Below, piece by piece: positions 41,592 to 50,289 of a stretch of 64,000 bases of DNA; position 1 is the first letter of the stretch, and every line of letters begins with the position of its first letter. The position numbers and the translations under genes were made by a program. This stretch comes from Levilactobacillus lanxiensis. Lineage in GTDB: Bacteria; Bacillota; Bacilli; Lactobacillales; Lactobacillaceae. The stretch spans positions 1 to 64,000 of the forward strand of contig NZ_BOLN01000006.1 of NCBI RefSeq assembly GCF_016861655.1. The letters are read 5' to 3'. The notes under the pieces are model-generated. The model was not told the DNA's origin. It searched no databases and worked only from the letters and a program-made list of their open reading frames with translations.

Positions 41592-42881
41592 ATGGCAAAG
41601 CGATTACTACGGATCTTTGGTCCGTTAATTCTCGCGGCGATTCTGGTTTTTGCGGTGTTGGCAATGCCCGTTACCTGGGGCTTCAGTCACGTTAGCGCGG
41701 CTCGTGAACGGCAGGCGGCAGTTTCCTTGTCACCCAACGTCTTACGAGGGAAGCATATGAAGGAACAGGCGCTAAAGGATGGCTACGTGCCATTCTTTGG
41801 TTCCTCCGAGTGGTCACGGTTTGACCCCATGCATCCGTCCGTGTTGGCCCAGAAGTACAAGCGGTCTTACCGGCCATTTCTGCTGGGGGCCCGGGGCTCA
41901 CAGTCTCTGACACAGTACTTCGTGATGCAAAACATTCAGGGCGAATTGCGGAACAAGAAAGCTGTCTTCGTGATTTCACCACAATGGTTCGTGAAGAATG
42001 GGACCCGGAAAGACGCGTTTGGCTTCTACTACTCACAATTACAAACGGCGGAATGGCTGACCCATTTCCGGCACGATGCGATTGACCAGTACGCGGCCCA
42101 ACGGTTGCTCCAAATGCCCGCAGCTAATTCGGACCACTTCATCTACGCTGCGCTACAATGCGTGGCCAAGGGTGAAAAGTTGACGGATTTCCAGCGGTTC
42201 TACCTGCAAACGCGCAAGAATATGCTGACACAAGAAGACCAGTTCTTCTCCGGCATTGACCTGCCATCGCAAAACCTCAATCGGGTGAACCAGCAAGCCA
42301 AGAAGTTACCCACTCATTATTCCTACTCGGCACTGGATCGCCTGGGTGGTCAGTTAGGGAAAGCTGCGACGGGTGATAACCGATTCCACATCAGCGATAA
42401 GTTCTATAAGCAAGGGCTGAAGAAGGAATTGAAGACGGGCAATCTGAAGAACTTCCAGAAGAACCTGTCGTACACCAAGTCGCCGGAATTCGCTGACTTC
42501 CAGCTGTGTCTGGATCAATTCTCACGGTTGAACACCAACGTGCTCTTCATCATTCCACCAATCAACGCGCGGTGGCAGAAGTACACGGGCTTATCGGCCA
42601 CGATGCTCAAGCAATTTGACCAAAAGATTCACTACCAATTACAATCACAAGGGTTCAACAACATTGTTGACCTCAGCAACAAGGGGAACGTGCCGTACTT
42701 CATGACGGATACGATTCACTTGGGCTGGCGTGGTTGGTTGGCCGTCGATAAAAAGGTCAATCCGTTCCTCAGTAAGCAACAACCGCAACCGCACTACGCG
42801 ATTAGCGACAAATTCTACAGCAAGCAATGGCAGAACTTGGCGCCAAGCGATTTGAAGCAGTATGAGGCGGACAATAAATAG
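41592..42881 (+). CDS. dltD: DltD, teichoic acid D-alanyl transfer protein
   Basis: DltD is a membrane-anchored extracellular protein that finishes D-alanine transfer to lipoteichoic acid. The 429-residue protein has one N-terminal membrane helix (about 8-30). The catalytic Ser lies in PFFGSSEWSRFDP, with the partner Asp/His in FMTDTIHLGWRGW near the end. It starts 4 bases after dltC and ends with a terminator. Confidence 0.97.
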   Translation: MAKRLLRIFGPLILAAILVFAVLAMPVTWGFSHVSAARERQAAVSLSPNVLRGKHMKEQALKDGYVPFFGSSEWSRFDPMHPSVLAQKYKRSYRPFLLGARGSQSLTQYFVMQNIQGELRNKKAVFVISPQWFVKNGTRKDAFGFYYSQLQTAEWLTHFRHDAIDQYAAQRLLQMPAANSDHFIYAALQCVAKGEKLTDFQRFYLQTRKNMLTQEDQFFSGIDLPSQNLNRVNQQAKKLPTHYSYSALDRLGGQLGKAATGDNRFHISDKFYKQGLKKELKTGNLKNFQKNLSYTKSPEFADFQLCLDQFSRLNTNVLFIIPPINARWQKYTGLSATMLKQFDQKIHYQLQSQGFNNIVDLSNKGNVPYFMTDTIHLGWRGWLAVDKKVNPFLSKQQPQPHYAISDKFYSKQWQNLAPSDLKQYEADNK

Positions 42882-42891
42882 ATGTTAACTG

Positions 42892-42925
42892 GCGGGTATC
42901 CCTTTTGATGGGGTGCCCGTTTTTT
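42892..42925 (+). terminator. dlt operon terminator
   Basis: CGGGTATCCC pairs with GGGGTGCCCG (two G-T pairs), followed by six T. Confidence 0.88.
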
Positions 42926-43002
42926 AATTTGGAAGGAATGAAGATGAAATTTTGGCATCAAACAAGTTGCCGATTGCTTATTGGATTCAGTAGGGGTTAA
43001 AG

Positions 43003-43031
43003 TTAAGAAAATGCGATGGCTATGTTATAAT
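43003..43031 (+). promoter_or_regulatory. lepA promoter
   Basis: TTAAGA (43003-43008) and TATAAT (43026-43031) are 17 bases apart, with an extended TGT before the -10 box. Confidence 0.65.
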
Positions 43032-43067
43032 TGTTGAGAATGGCGTTTAAGAAAGTAGGAAATCAAC

Positions 43068-44900
43068 ATGGATCTTGAGAAATTAAAGCAACATCAAAAA
43101 TACATCCGTAACTTTTCCATCGTGGCCCATATTGACCACGGGAAGTCCACGATTGCGGACCGAATCTTGGAGTTAACGGATACCATTTCCAAGCGCGACA
43201 TGCAAGATCAAGTGTTGGATAACATGGACCTTGAGCGTGAACGCGGAATTACGATTAAATTAAACGCGGTTGAATTGACGTATCACGCCAAGGACGGCCA
43301 CGACTATGAATTTCACCTGATTGATACACCTGGGCACGTCGACTTCTCCTATGAGGTTTCACGGAGCCTGGCAGCCTGTGAAGGGGCCGTCCTGGTCGTG
43401 GATGCTGCGCAAGGGGTCGAAGCTCAGACGTTGGCCAACGTTTATTTAGCCTTGGACGACAACCTGGAAATCGTGCCGGTCGTTAACAAAATCGACCTGC
43501 CCGCCGCTGATCCCGAAAAAGTTAAGAAAGAAATTGAAGATGTGATCGGGTTGGATGCGTCCGACGCCGTTTTGGCCAGTGCCAAGCAGGGTATCGGGAT
43601 TCCAGAACTGCTGGAACAAATCGTGGCCAAGGTGCCCGCACCTAGTGGTGACTTGGATGCGCCGTTGAAGGCTTTGGTCTTCGACTCCGTTTACGATGAT
43701 TACCGGGGCGTTGTGCTGAGTGTCCGGGTATTTGAGGGTACGGTTCAACCCGGCGATAAGATTCGTCTGATGAACAGCGGTAGTGAATATGAAGTGACTG
43801 AGGTCGGGGTCAACTCGCCTAAGCCAATTTCACGCGATTACCTGATTGCCGGTGACGTGGGCTACATCACGGCCAGCATCAAGGACATCACGGATACGCG
43901 AGTGGGTGATACCGTCACCAATGCGGCTAAGCCTGCCGACAAGGCCTTGCCTGGGTACCGGGAAATGAGTCCCATGGTTTACGCCGGGCTCTATCCAACC
44001 GACAACGCGAAGTTAAACGACTTGCGTGAGGCTTTGGAAAAATTGAAGTTGAACGATGCCGCATTGGAATTTGAACCCGAAGCGTCGCAGGCGTTGGGTT
44101 TTGGGTTCCGGTGTGGGTTCTTGGGGATGCTCCACATGGACGTCATCCAGGAACGCTTGGAACGAGAATTCAACTTGGACTTGATCACCACGGCACCATC
44201 CGTTACCTACCACGCGTACTTGACGGACGGTGGCATGAAGGAAGTTGAAAACCCTGCAGAAATGCCGGAAGCTTCTGCCATTAAGCGGATTGAGGAACCC
44301 ATCGTGAAGGCCACGATTATGGCGCCTAACGAATACGTCGGGGCCGTTATGGACCTGTGTCAACACCGACGGGGCCAGTTCTTGACGATGGAATACCTGG
44401 ACGATTACCGGGTCAACATTATCTATAACATGCCGTTGTCAGAAATCATTTTTGACTTCTTTGACAAACTGAAGTCGAGCACCCGGGGCTACGCTTCCTT
44501 GGATTACGAGCGGGCCGGGTACCAACAGGCCGACTTGGTCAAGATCGATATTCTCCTGAACGGCGACAAGGTCGATGCCTTGAGCTTCATCGCGCACCGG
44601 ACCTTCGCCGCCCAACGGGGTCGTGAAATTGCGTCTCGGTTGAAGGGTATTATCCCACGCCAAAACTTTGAAATCCCTGTGCAAGCAGCTATCGGGGCTA
44701 AGATCATTGCGAGAACGACGATCAAGGCCTACCGGAAGGACGTGACCGCCAAGCTTTACGGTGGTGACCGGACCCGACGGATGAAGCTGTTAGAGAAGCA
44801 AAAGGTTGGGAAAAAGCGGATGAAGGCTGTTGGGAAAGTGGATATCCCTCAAGAAGCGTTTATGGCTGTCCTCAAAACCGATGAGGATGAAACCAAGTAG
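43068..44900 (+). CDS. lepA: Elongation factor 4 (LepA)
   Basis: LepA is a ribosomal GTPase linked to back-translocation and 30S assembly. The 610-residue protein has the G domain ([21 protein letters not shown]), EF-G-like domains, and the LepA-specific C-terminus ([23 protein letters not shown]). The Shine-Dalgarno site is weak (TAGGA). The AT-rich foreign segment starts soon after its stop codon. Confidence 0.98.
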   Translation: MDLEKLKQHQKYIRNFSIVAHIDHGKSTIADRILELTDTISKRDMQDQVLDNMDLERERGITIKLNAVELTYHAKDGHDYEFHLIDTPGHVDFSYEVSRSLAACEGAVLVVDAAQGVEAQTLANVYLALDDNLEIVPVVNKIDLPAADPEKVKKEIEDVIGLDASDAVLASAKQGIGIPELLEQIVAKVPAPSGDLDAPLKALVFDSVYDDYRGVVLSVRVFEGTVQPGDKIRLMNSGSEYEVTEVGVNSPKPISRDYLIAGDVGYITASIKDITDTRVGDTVTNAAKPADKALPGYREMSPMVYAGLYPTDNAKLNDLREALEKLKLNDAALEFEPEASQALGFGFRCGFLGMLHMDVIQERLEREFNLDLITTAPSVTYHAYLTDGGMKEVENPAEMPEASAIKRIEEPIVKATIMAPNEYVGAVMDLCQHRRGQFLTMEYLDDYRVNIIYNMPLSEIIFDFFDKLKSSTRGYASLDYERAGYQQADLVKIDILLNGDKVDALSFIAHRTFAAQRGREIASRLKGIIPRQNFEIPVQAAIGAKIIARTTIKAYRKDVTAKLYGGDRTRRMKLLEKQKVGKKRMKAVGKVDIPQEAFMAVLKTDEDETK

Positions 44901-44997
44901 TGACGCGGGTTCTAGGGGACTGCCTTTTCGGCTGCCGCCCATTTGCCTACCATTTGTCGACGGAATTGTTGGCGTGTCGACAAAATTAAATAATTTA

Positions 44998-45363
44998 CTA
45001 AGATGGTGCACTGTCAGTTCTTCTGATGGAGCACCATTTTGCGAATATGTCGACGGTCTCAGAACTCATCTTCTCAGTAACATGGGAGTATGTGTCCATT
45101 GTAGTGCTAATTCTCGCATGACCCAGTCTGGCCTGAATTTCCTTAATGTTTGTATTGTTCTCTAACACCGTAGGACGCAAAGAACGGAAATAAAACGGAA
45201 ACTCGAGCTTGTCCTGAACTTTACTAGCATGGTATTTTACGGAGTTTGGTGTAACGGAAGCCCCATTTTCCTTAGTGTTGTGGCGAAATTGAATTCTATA
45301 TAATTCTTTCCAAAACAAACGCGTTGTTCCATCTGGTCTTTGCGCTTGCAATTTACGAGTCAT
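44998..45363 (-). pseudogene. Tyrosine integrase remnant (C-terminal part)
   Basis: The 121-residue reading frame resembles the C-terminal catalytic domain of a phage or ICE integrase. IKEIQARLGHARISTTMDTYSHVTEKM is typical and keeps the nucleophile Tyr. The usual HxLRHTHA box is damaged: it reads FRSLRPTVLEN, so the first His is Arg and the second His and neighbours are missing. The N-terminal half is absent. It is AT-rich, unlike lepA. I read it as a decayed mobile-element integrase. Confidence 0.82.
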
Positions 45364-45403
45364 AATCTTAGATTTATATAGTTAAGTTATAAATTCTGAT
45401 TCT

Positions 45404-45447
45404 AACAAAAGATACACCTCTCATTGACAGAGGTGTATCTTTTGTTT
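45404..45447. terminator. Bidirectional terminator between nuclease gene and integrase remnant
   Basis: A perfect 17-bp inverted repeat ACAAAAGATACACCTCT with AGAGGTGTATCTTTTGT has a 7-base loop and A/T runs on both sides. It ends the nuclease transcript on the minus strand. Confidence 0.9.
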
Positions 45448-45460
45448 GGTCCATACCTGA

Positions 45461-46861
45461 TTAGTTAGCAGCATTTTTTTTGAGCGCTAAAGTTTCACGA
45501 TATTCTTCTGCCTCTGGATTTCGCTTAAAATCAACGGTAACGTTCTTATATTTTTTGAGTTCCTCCTCGACATCGTCAATTGAAATATTAAAGTATTCTT
45601 TTCTCCCATTGACCTTGTTGATTCGCTCGTTCGAGAATCTGTTGTGAAGCTCGGCTTCTAGTTGGTAAGCATCTTCACTGAATATAAGGGCATGTACATC
45701 AAACTTGAAGGGGACAGAGGCGCTGCCAAGTTCATTGACCCTATCCATGGGTTCGAGGCGGCGTGTTACCCCAATTTTAAAAACGTTTTTTCCAAAAGAA
45801 CCGATATTTGAGATGATATAAACGTATCCCGCAGTTGCGTGCTGTTCTCGATAATCAACTTCAGATTTTTGACTGTGTTGGTCGGCTAATTCGACTTTGA
45901 GCTTTTCGATTTCATCTAACAGACTTTGATTATTCGGGTCTTCTCTTGATTTTGCTTCGAGCTCACTAATTGCCTGAGAATAATGATGAATTTCTTTATC
46001 AATTTGTTTGCGTTTGGCCGCTATTTCACGTTGTAGGGCCTTTTCTTCTCGTTCTTTTGCTCGTTCTTCTCGGAGTAATTCTTTTTCTTCCTGAACTTTT
46101 TGTCGATATTCAAATGCTAAGTTAAGTTCCTTTATTTTTAAGTTCAGATATTCTGTGCTTAATTTGACATAAACAACATCATACATCTTGTTGTGTTGTT
46201 CAAAAGAGCGTTGAATACGTTTCTCGATTCGATCAAAGTTGGAGTAAGTAGCTTTACTGATAGCTTCTGTACATTCGTTGTTAAAGCTGCGTAGAATTGC
46301 TTTGACATTATTACGGTTCATTTTTCTACCTTGAGCCGAGCTGTTGTTTACAAGCCAATTTTCATTGCAACTAGCTGCAGTTTTATCTCGTATCATACGC
46401 TTCTGGCTATCACGAATTTCCGCCAAGACATTTTTATAATCTAAAGCCGTAGCAAAATCATACTGAGGCTTGTATAGTCCGTAAGAACTCATCTCTAAGT
46501 CTGGTTCTAAATCACTAATATCAGCACGTATGCTTTCCTTCTTCTGATTTAGTTCTTTAAGTTGATTTTCAAGCGATTTAATTTTGATATTTCTAGTGTC
46601 AGCTGTTTTTTTAAATTTTGTTTTGAGCTGTTCCTCATTCTCTTTTAGATTAGATAATTCTTGCTTTTCTGATTCTATCATTTCACTAAGCTTTAGAGGT
46701 TCCAGTTCATGGATAGAAAGCTTCAAATTTGCCTTCTTAGTTAACTCTTGTATTGAGTGTTCCAGCTCGATATTCATTCTTGAGAGTGCGTCGTTAGTTT
46801 CTTTTAAGTGTGCAATTTCATTTTTGAATTTTGAAGTTTTAAATATATCACTAAATGCCAT
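45461..46861 (-). CDS. DUF4041 / GIY-YIG (T5orf172) nuclease, SNIPE-like anti-phage candidate
   Basis: The 466-residue protein has a coiled coil (about 13-125), a DUF4041 domain (about 125-275, with the conserved segment YGLYKPQYDFATALDYKNVL and GRKMNRNNVKAILRSFNNE) and a second charged helix (255-330). A C-terminal GIY-YIG nuclease of the T5orf172/MUG113 type starts near 343 (GYVYI, KIG, Arg in TRRLEPMDR, Glu in LEAELHNRF). This domain pair is that of SNIPE, a nuclease reported to cut phage DNA during entry. No N-terminal membrane helix is visible here, unlike the described protein. AGGAGG precedes ATG. The gene is AT-rich and beside a dead integrase, which suggests transfer. The anti-phage role is inferred. 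Confidence 0.85.
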   Translation of the reverse strand: MAFSDIFKTSKFKNEIAHLKETNDALSRMNIELEHSIQELTKKANLKLSIHELEPLKLSEMIESEKQELSNLKENEEQLKTKFKKTADTRNIKIKSLENQLKELNQKKESIRADISDLEPDLEMSSYGLYKPQYDFATALDYKNVLAEIRDSQKRMIRDKTAASCNENWLVNNSSAQGRKMNRNNVKAILRSFNNECTEAISKATYSNFDRIEKRIQRSFEQHNKMYDVVYVKLSTEYLNLKIKELNLAFEYRQKVQEEKELLREERAKEREEKALQREIAAKRKQIDKEIHHYSQAISELEAKSREDPNNQSLLDEIEKLKVELADQHSQKSEVDYREQHATAGYVYIISNIGSFGKNVFKIGVTRRLEPMDRVNELGSASVPFKFDVHALIFSEDAYQLEAELHNRFSNERINKVNGRKEYFNISIDDVEEELKKYKNVTVDFKRNPEAEEYRETLALKKNAAN

Positions 46862-47123
46862 ATGAAATTTCCTCCTAGTAGGTATGGGCCAATGATTGTA
46901 GGTCCCAATCGATGATGTCCAAATTATATGTGGCTAATGTATTCATTATGACACATGAATATACTGCTGGGAAGATGTGGGATTTTTTATTGCTCCCCGT
47001 TTGTTTAGAAACTAAGCTTTCCAGACAAGTCATCCCCCATACATCACTAACCCAATCAATGGTAATCTACAGATATATTTAGCGACGTTAGACAACTGAA
47101 GGACGATTGAGGGGGAGTAGCGC

Positions 47124-47366
47124 ATGACTAAGGGACTAGCATTTGCGTTTCATGGGGGACCAACCGCGTTTATTGATCGATTGGCCATTGTCATCGACGA
47201 CCTGGATGACGAAGACTTGAAAATTTTGGAACAGGTTTGTGAATGGTCATGGACGAATCACTGTGTCATTCCGGTGGAGAGCTTTCGGTTATCACCAACT
47301 GAGGTCGAATGGCGGTTAACTAAGCTGGAACGGTTAGAACTGTTGGATCTTGGAGAACGCGTTTAA
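47124..47366 (+). CDS. Hypothetical small acidic protein
   Basis: This 80-residue acidic cytosolic protein is rich in Leu and Glu; I do not recognise it. The second half (ESFRLSPTEVEWRLTKLERLELL) could form a winged-helix-like helix pair, but this is weak. GAGGGGGAG lies 7 bases before ATG, and a strong terminator follows. Base composition returns to that of the core genome here. No function is assigned. Confidence 0.7.
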   Translation: MTKGLAFAFHGGPTAFIDRLAIVIDDLDDEDLKILEQVCEWSWTNHCVIPVESFRLSPTEVEWRLTKLERLELLDLGERV

Positions 47367-47372
47367 GTAGGG

Positions 47373-47413
47373 AGTCAACGACTGGCATCGGGGATGTTGG
47401 TCGTTGACTTTTT
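47373..47413 (+). terminator. Terminator of 47124 gene
   Basis: AGTCAACGAC pairs with GTCGTTGACT, with an inner ATCGGGGAT segment, followed by TTTTT. Confidence 0.85.
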
Positions 47414-47422
47414 CTTCAAATT

Positions 47423-47466
47423 AAAACACCCAGGCACACGTCAATCGACGTGAACCTGGGTGTTTT
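47423..47466. terminator. Bidirectional terminator
   Basis: AAAACACCCAGG and CACGTC pair with GACGTG and CCTGGGTGTTTT. It can stop transcripts from both sides, including the minus-strand secreted protein gene. Confidence 0.88.
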
Positions 47467-47507
47467 GCATTGCTACGGAATAGGCTAAAAGTCCATTTAA
47501 ATCTTTA

Positions 47508-47930
47508 TTAGCCGATATTGTACAGAATATGTTTAAAGGTTGTCTTCGTCGTCCGCGTAGCAATTTTCTTTTTACTAGTGAACGGAAACTGACCAGAGAA
47601 CTGTAATTGATTATGAGATAATTGGGTCAACTTTATCGGCTTTTTGCGATACTTAGGCGCCATGATTGAATAGTGATTGCCAGTTTGCTTCACAGAGGTC
47701 ACCTTGAGTTGGAAGTAACCTTTGCCATAGGGGCCAGCATAAACGTAGTGGCGGGTTAAATGAATGGCCTTGGCCTGGCCAATGACTTTGACTGGGCCAT
47801 GCTTGTAGTAGCCGCGCAACTGCGTGGGAACCGTTTTGGTCGTTTTAGCTTCAGCAGACACCGGTAGTCCGGCGGAGCCCAACAACAGACCGGTTAACAG
47901 CGTGATTGAAAGTGTTAGACGTTTATTCAT
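47508..47930 (-). CDS. Secreted protein of unknown function
   Basis: The 140-residue protein has a signal peptide (basic NKR, hydrophobic LTLSITLLTGLLLGSAGL, likely cut after SAEA near residue 28). The mature part is strongly basic, with many Lys, Thr and Tyr and a beta-strand pattern. I recognise no family; it may be a small cell-wall binding protein. I chose ATG 47930 with AAAGGA 9 bases upstream. Confidence 0.78.
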   Translation of the reverse strand: MNKRLTLSITLLTGLLLGSAGLPVSAEAKTTKTVPTQLRGYYKHGPVKVIGQAKAIHLTRHYVYAGPYGKGYFQLKVTSVKQTGNHYSIMAPKYRKKPIKLTQLSHNQLQFSGQFPFTSKKKIATRTTKTTFKHILYNIG

Positions 47931-48052
47931 TAAAATCATCCTTTACACCAAGATTTATGTAGACACGAATACACAGATTAATATACTGCTGAAATTGGGT
48001 GGAATAAAATGCATTCTTCGTTAGACTGTGAAGGGGATTGACCATCACAGTG

Positions 48053-48080
48053 AAAAACGGTTGCCTTTTCGGACAACCGT
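48053..48080 (-). terminator. Terminator of 48097 gene
   Basis: On the minus strand ACGGTTG pairs with CAACCGT, followed by five T. Confidence 0.75.
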
Positions 48081-48096
48081 CGTAGCTGTTTCACTG

Positions 48097-48450
48097 TTAA
48101 TATTTGTGATACCAATGATGACCCTTAGCCGCAACCACAAAGAAGGTTCGTGAATTGTGGGTATATTTATGTGGCGACTTGATCACCCAGACGCCACCGG
48201 AACTCATTAACCAGTGGGAAATCTTGACGTGGGCGCCCTTGTGAACGTAGCCGGCATCGGTAAAGCGGTTGGCGGCCTCGTACTTGCCGGTCCGCACCCG
48301 GTAAACGTGAACGGTCCGGGTGATTTTTACACGGCGGGTAGCCTTGGCAGCGTACGCATTACCATTTAAATAACTGGCGTGGACGGGGATGGCGGGTAAG
48401 CCGACCATGACCAGGGCCAGTAACAACAATCCCCATTTTCTCAAATGCAT
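48097..48450 (-). CDS. Small secreted basic protein (SH3-like, tentative)
   Basis: The 117-residue protein has a clear signal peptide (1-25, MHLRKWGLLLLALVMVG, ending PVHA). The mature part is basic with repeated short hydrophobic strands (VKITRTVHVYRV, GAHVKISHWLM, GVWVIKSPHKY) like the bacterial SH3 or SLAP-type wall-binding domains of lactobacilli. This assignment is by pattern only. AGGAGG precedes ATG. Confidence 0.75.
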   Translation of the reverse strand: MHLRKWGLLLLALVMVGLPAIPVHASYLNGNAYAAKATRRVKITRTVHVYRVRTGKYEAANRFTDAGYVHKGAHVKISHWLMSSGGVWVIKSPHKYTHNSRTFFVVAAKGHHWYHKY

Positions 48451-48516
48451 GAAACTCCTCCTAGAAAGACAATCAGCTTTTAACGTCGTCAGTTTTGGAC
48501 GTCACCGCAGACCAGC

Positions 48517-48545
48517 AAAAAACGGCTAGCTAGTCGCCAGTCGTT
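48517..48545 (-). terminator. Terminator of 48584 gene
   Basis: On the minus strand AACGACTGGC pairs with GCTAGCCGTT (one mismatch and one G-T pair), followed by six T. Confidence 0.6.
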
Positions 48546-48583
48546 TCAGTAGTCTAATGAATAAGGGACTTAGTCATTCGTGT

Positions 48584-48946
48584 TTACTCGCGTTCGGCGT
48601 CCTCGGCTAATTCCAGCCAAATGGTTAGGGGTGACGGGATGTAGTCCGGCCACTTTTCCATTTTCTTGGCACAGCGGTCCAACAGGTGGCTCTTGCCGTC
48701 CGTGGCGAGGTCCTCAAAGACCGTCAACGCTTCGGTATTGTCTTCTAAATCAACCTTCAGTGTTGGGGCACTGTGGCGCCACTCTTCAATCAAATCCTGA
48801 TAGATCACGATTCTGCGTGCTTGTAAGATGGTGTAGTCCACACCTTCTACGTGGAGCTGCTTGGTGAATAGGTCATACTCGTCAAAGACCGCCGTTTGGG
48901 CCCGTTGCCAATCAGTTTCGGTAAAATCTGCTTGTTGTTCTTTCAT
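48584..48946 (-). CDS. Hypothetical cytosolic acidic protein
   Basis: This 120-residue protein is acidic and mostly helical by composition, with no signal peptide or membrane segment. I do not recognise the family. AGAGGT lies before ATG. It stands among genes for secreted proteins but is itself predicted to stay in the cell. Confidence 0.7.
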   Translation of the reverse strand: MKEQQADFTETDWQRAQTAVFDEYDLFTKQLHVEGVDYTILQARRIVIYQDLIEEWRHSAPTLKVDLEDNTEALTVFEDLATDGKSHLLDRCAKKMEKWPDYIPSPLTIWLELAEDAERE

Positions 48947-49083
48947 CTTCGTCGACCTCTAGATTCACATAAAATATGTAGAATAGTTAATTTTTATTTA
49001 TTCGCTAAACAAATGACCCTTTCCACAGTATAGCATTTTCTCGCGAAATAGTAAGCGGCTGGTTAGACCAATCGGTAGCACGC

Positions 49084-49109
49084 AAAAAGGCTGGCGGATG
49101 CACCAGCCT
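49084..49109 (-). terminator. Terminator of 49117 gene
   Basis: On the minus strand AGGCTGG pairs with CCAGCCT and is followed by TTTTTG. Confidence 0.82.
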
Positions 49110-49116
49110 GACAGGC

Positions 49117-49368
49117 CTACTTTTCCCAGCCACACAACGTGTAGTGGTGGCTCTTTGCCCATTTCTTCGTCACGTGTTTGAGCTTACCCGCGTGATTCAG
49201 ACCACGACAGGTTTTGTCGAAGTGATAACGATGGCCGTGGTTAGGGGCAATCCAGACTTTGGCGCTCTTGGCTTCGGCAGTAGGAACAGGGGCGGTCAGG
49301 GGTTCGACGACGCCACCCAGCGTAAAGGTGATGGCAATCAGGGTTAGGGCTTTGCGTAGTGTTTTCAT
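49117..49368 (-). CDS. Small secreted protein with Cys/His (nuclease-associated type) motif
   Basis: The 83-residue precursor has a signal peptide (1-33, cut near AEA). The rest carries GHRYHFDKTCRGLNHAGKLK and a second Cys in LCGWEK. This His-x-x-x-x-Cys-x-x-Leu pattern resembles the small domain found at the ends of secreted nucleases and in stand-alone wall proteins of lactobacilli. A metal or disulfide role for the two Cys is possible. AGGAGG precedes ATG. The nuclease gene lies next upstream. Confidence 0.72.
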   Translation of the reverse strand: MKTLRKALTLIAITFTLGGVVEPLTAPVPTAEAKSAKVWIAPNHGHRYHFDKTCRGLNHAGKLKHVTKKWAKSHHYTLCGWEK

Positions 49369-49427
49369 TAATTTTCCTCCTAGGGAATCGCGTCAGCTTT
49401 TCAAGTCTTCAGAGTTTGGACCACTGA

Positions 49428-50288
49428 TTAACTGGCTTGACTGTAGCCGGTGGCGTAGTCAATCGTGTAACCAGGTTCGACGTTAAAAATGTAGACGTTG
49501 AAGTGAATCTCGTTGGAGCCTAACGACTGCGCCCGCATTTGGACCCCACGGGCGACCAATTCACTACCCCGAAAAATGGGGGTCACGGTGTAACGCACGT
49601 AATGGGCCTTGCTAGCGTGGAGGTAGGTGGCGACGTCCATTTCGTTGTGTAGCATGAGCGGGCTGTTCAGGGTCCGCGTCCCAGTCATCAGGTTCTTCGG
49701 ATTGTTATTTTGACCGGTAAATTGGTAGCCGATTAAATGACTCCGGTTGTACAACCAGCCGTGATGCGTGCGCTTGTTGTGCCAGCCGGTCGGATCGACG
49801 GTCAGAGATTCCCGCTTGGCACTCGGCATCAGCGACTGATTCAACAGAGCTTCGGCGCCGGTGACCCGGTTTTGACTGTCGAGATTGTGATACGTTTGCC
49901 AGGCACCATGGGCCTTGGACAGTTGTTTGCGACTAAAGCCCGGATTGTTGTGGTTGACGGTAATCTCCTGTTGGCCCGCGTAGGTGAGGGCGGCAAGGTT
50001 CGTGGTGGCCGCCGACTTGGTGGACCGTTTAGCGGCTGGTTTCTTCTTGGCGGATTTTTTAAGCTTGGCCTTGCGGTGGGCCAGGGACTTCTGCTCACTG
50101 GCTAGGCGGGCACTCTCAGCGGAATTGGCCTGCTCTAATTTTTTAGCCTGCTTTTGGGGCTGATGATCATAAACGACCTTGGTGCTGGTCGCATCGGCTG
50201 CGGCGGACTGTTTGTTATGGGTACAGCCGCTGAGCCCGATAAGTGCCAGACTCAGCAGTGTGGCCGTGATAGCGGTTAATTTTTTCAT
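49428..50288 (-). CDS. Lipoprotein DNA/RNA non-specific endonuclease (EndA/Spd type)
   Basis: The 286-residue precursor has a lipoprotein signal (LIGLSGC, lipid on Cys about 22) and a Lys/Ala-rich linker (about 30-95). The C-terminal beta-beta-alpha metal nuclease domain shows the active-site motif NRSHLIGYQF, the variant of DRGH seen in streptococcal secreted DNases, with Asn in NNNPKNLMTGTR. It probably degrades extracellular DNA or acts in DNA uptake. It directly follows the 50290 gene (start 1 base after that stop codon), so they form an operon. Confidence 0.92.
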   Translation of the reverse strand: MKKLTAITATLLSLALIGLSGCTHNKQSAAADATSTKVVYDHQPQKQAKKLEQANSAESARLASEQKSLAHRKAKLKKSAKKKPAAKRSTKSAATTNLAALTYAGQQEITVNHNNPGFSRKQLSKAHGAWQTYHNLDSQNRVTGAEALLNQSLMPSAKRESLTVDPTGWHNKRTHHGWLYNRSHLIGYQFTGQNNNPKNLMTGTRTLNSPLMLHNEMDVATYLHASKAHYVRYTVTPIFRGSELVARGVQMRAQSLGSNEIHFNVYIFNVEPGYTIDYATGYSQAS

Positions 50289-50289
50289 T

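Noticed and set aside
44953-47100. Defined attL/attR for the lepA-adjacent insert
   Set aside because: No matching direct repeat could be found at both edges by eye.
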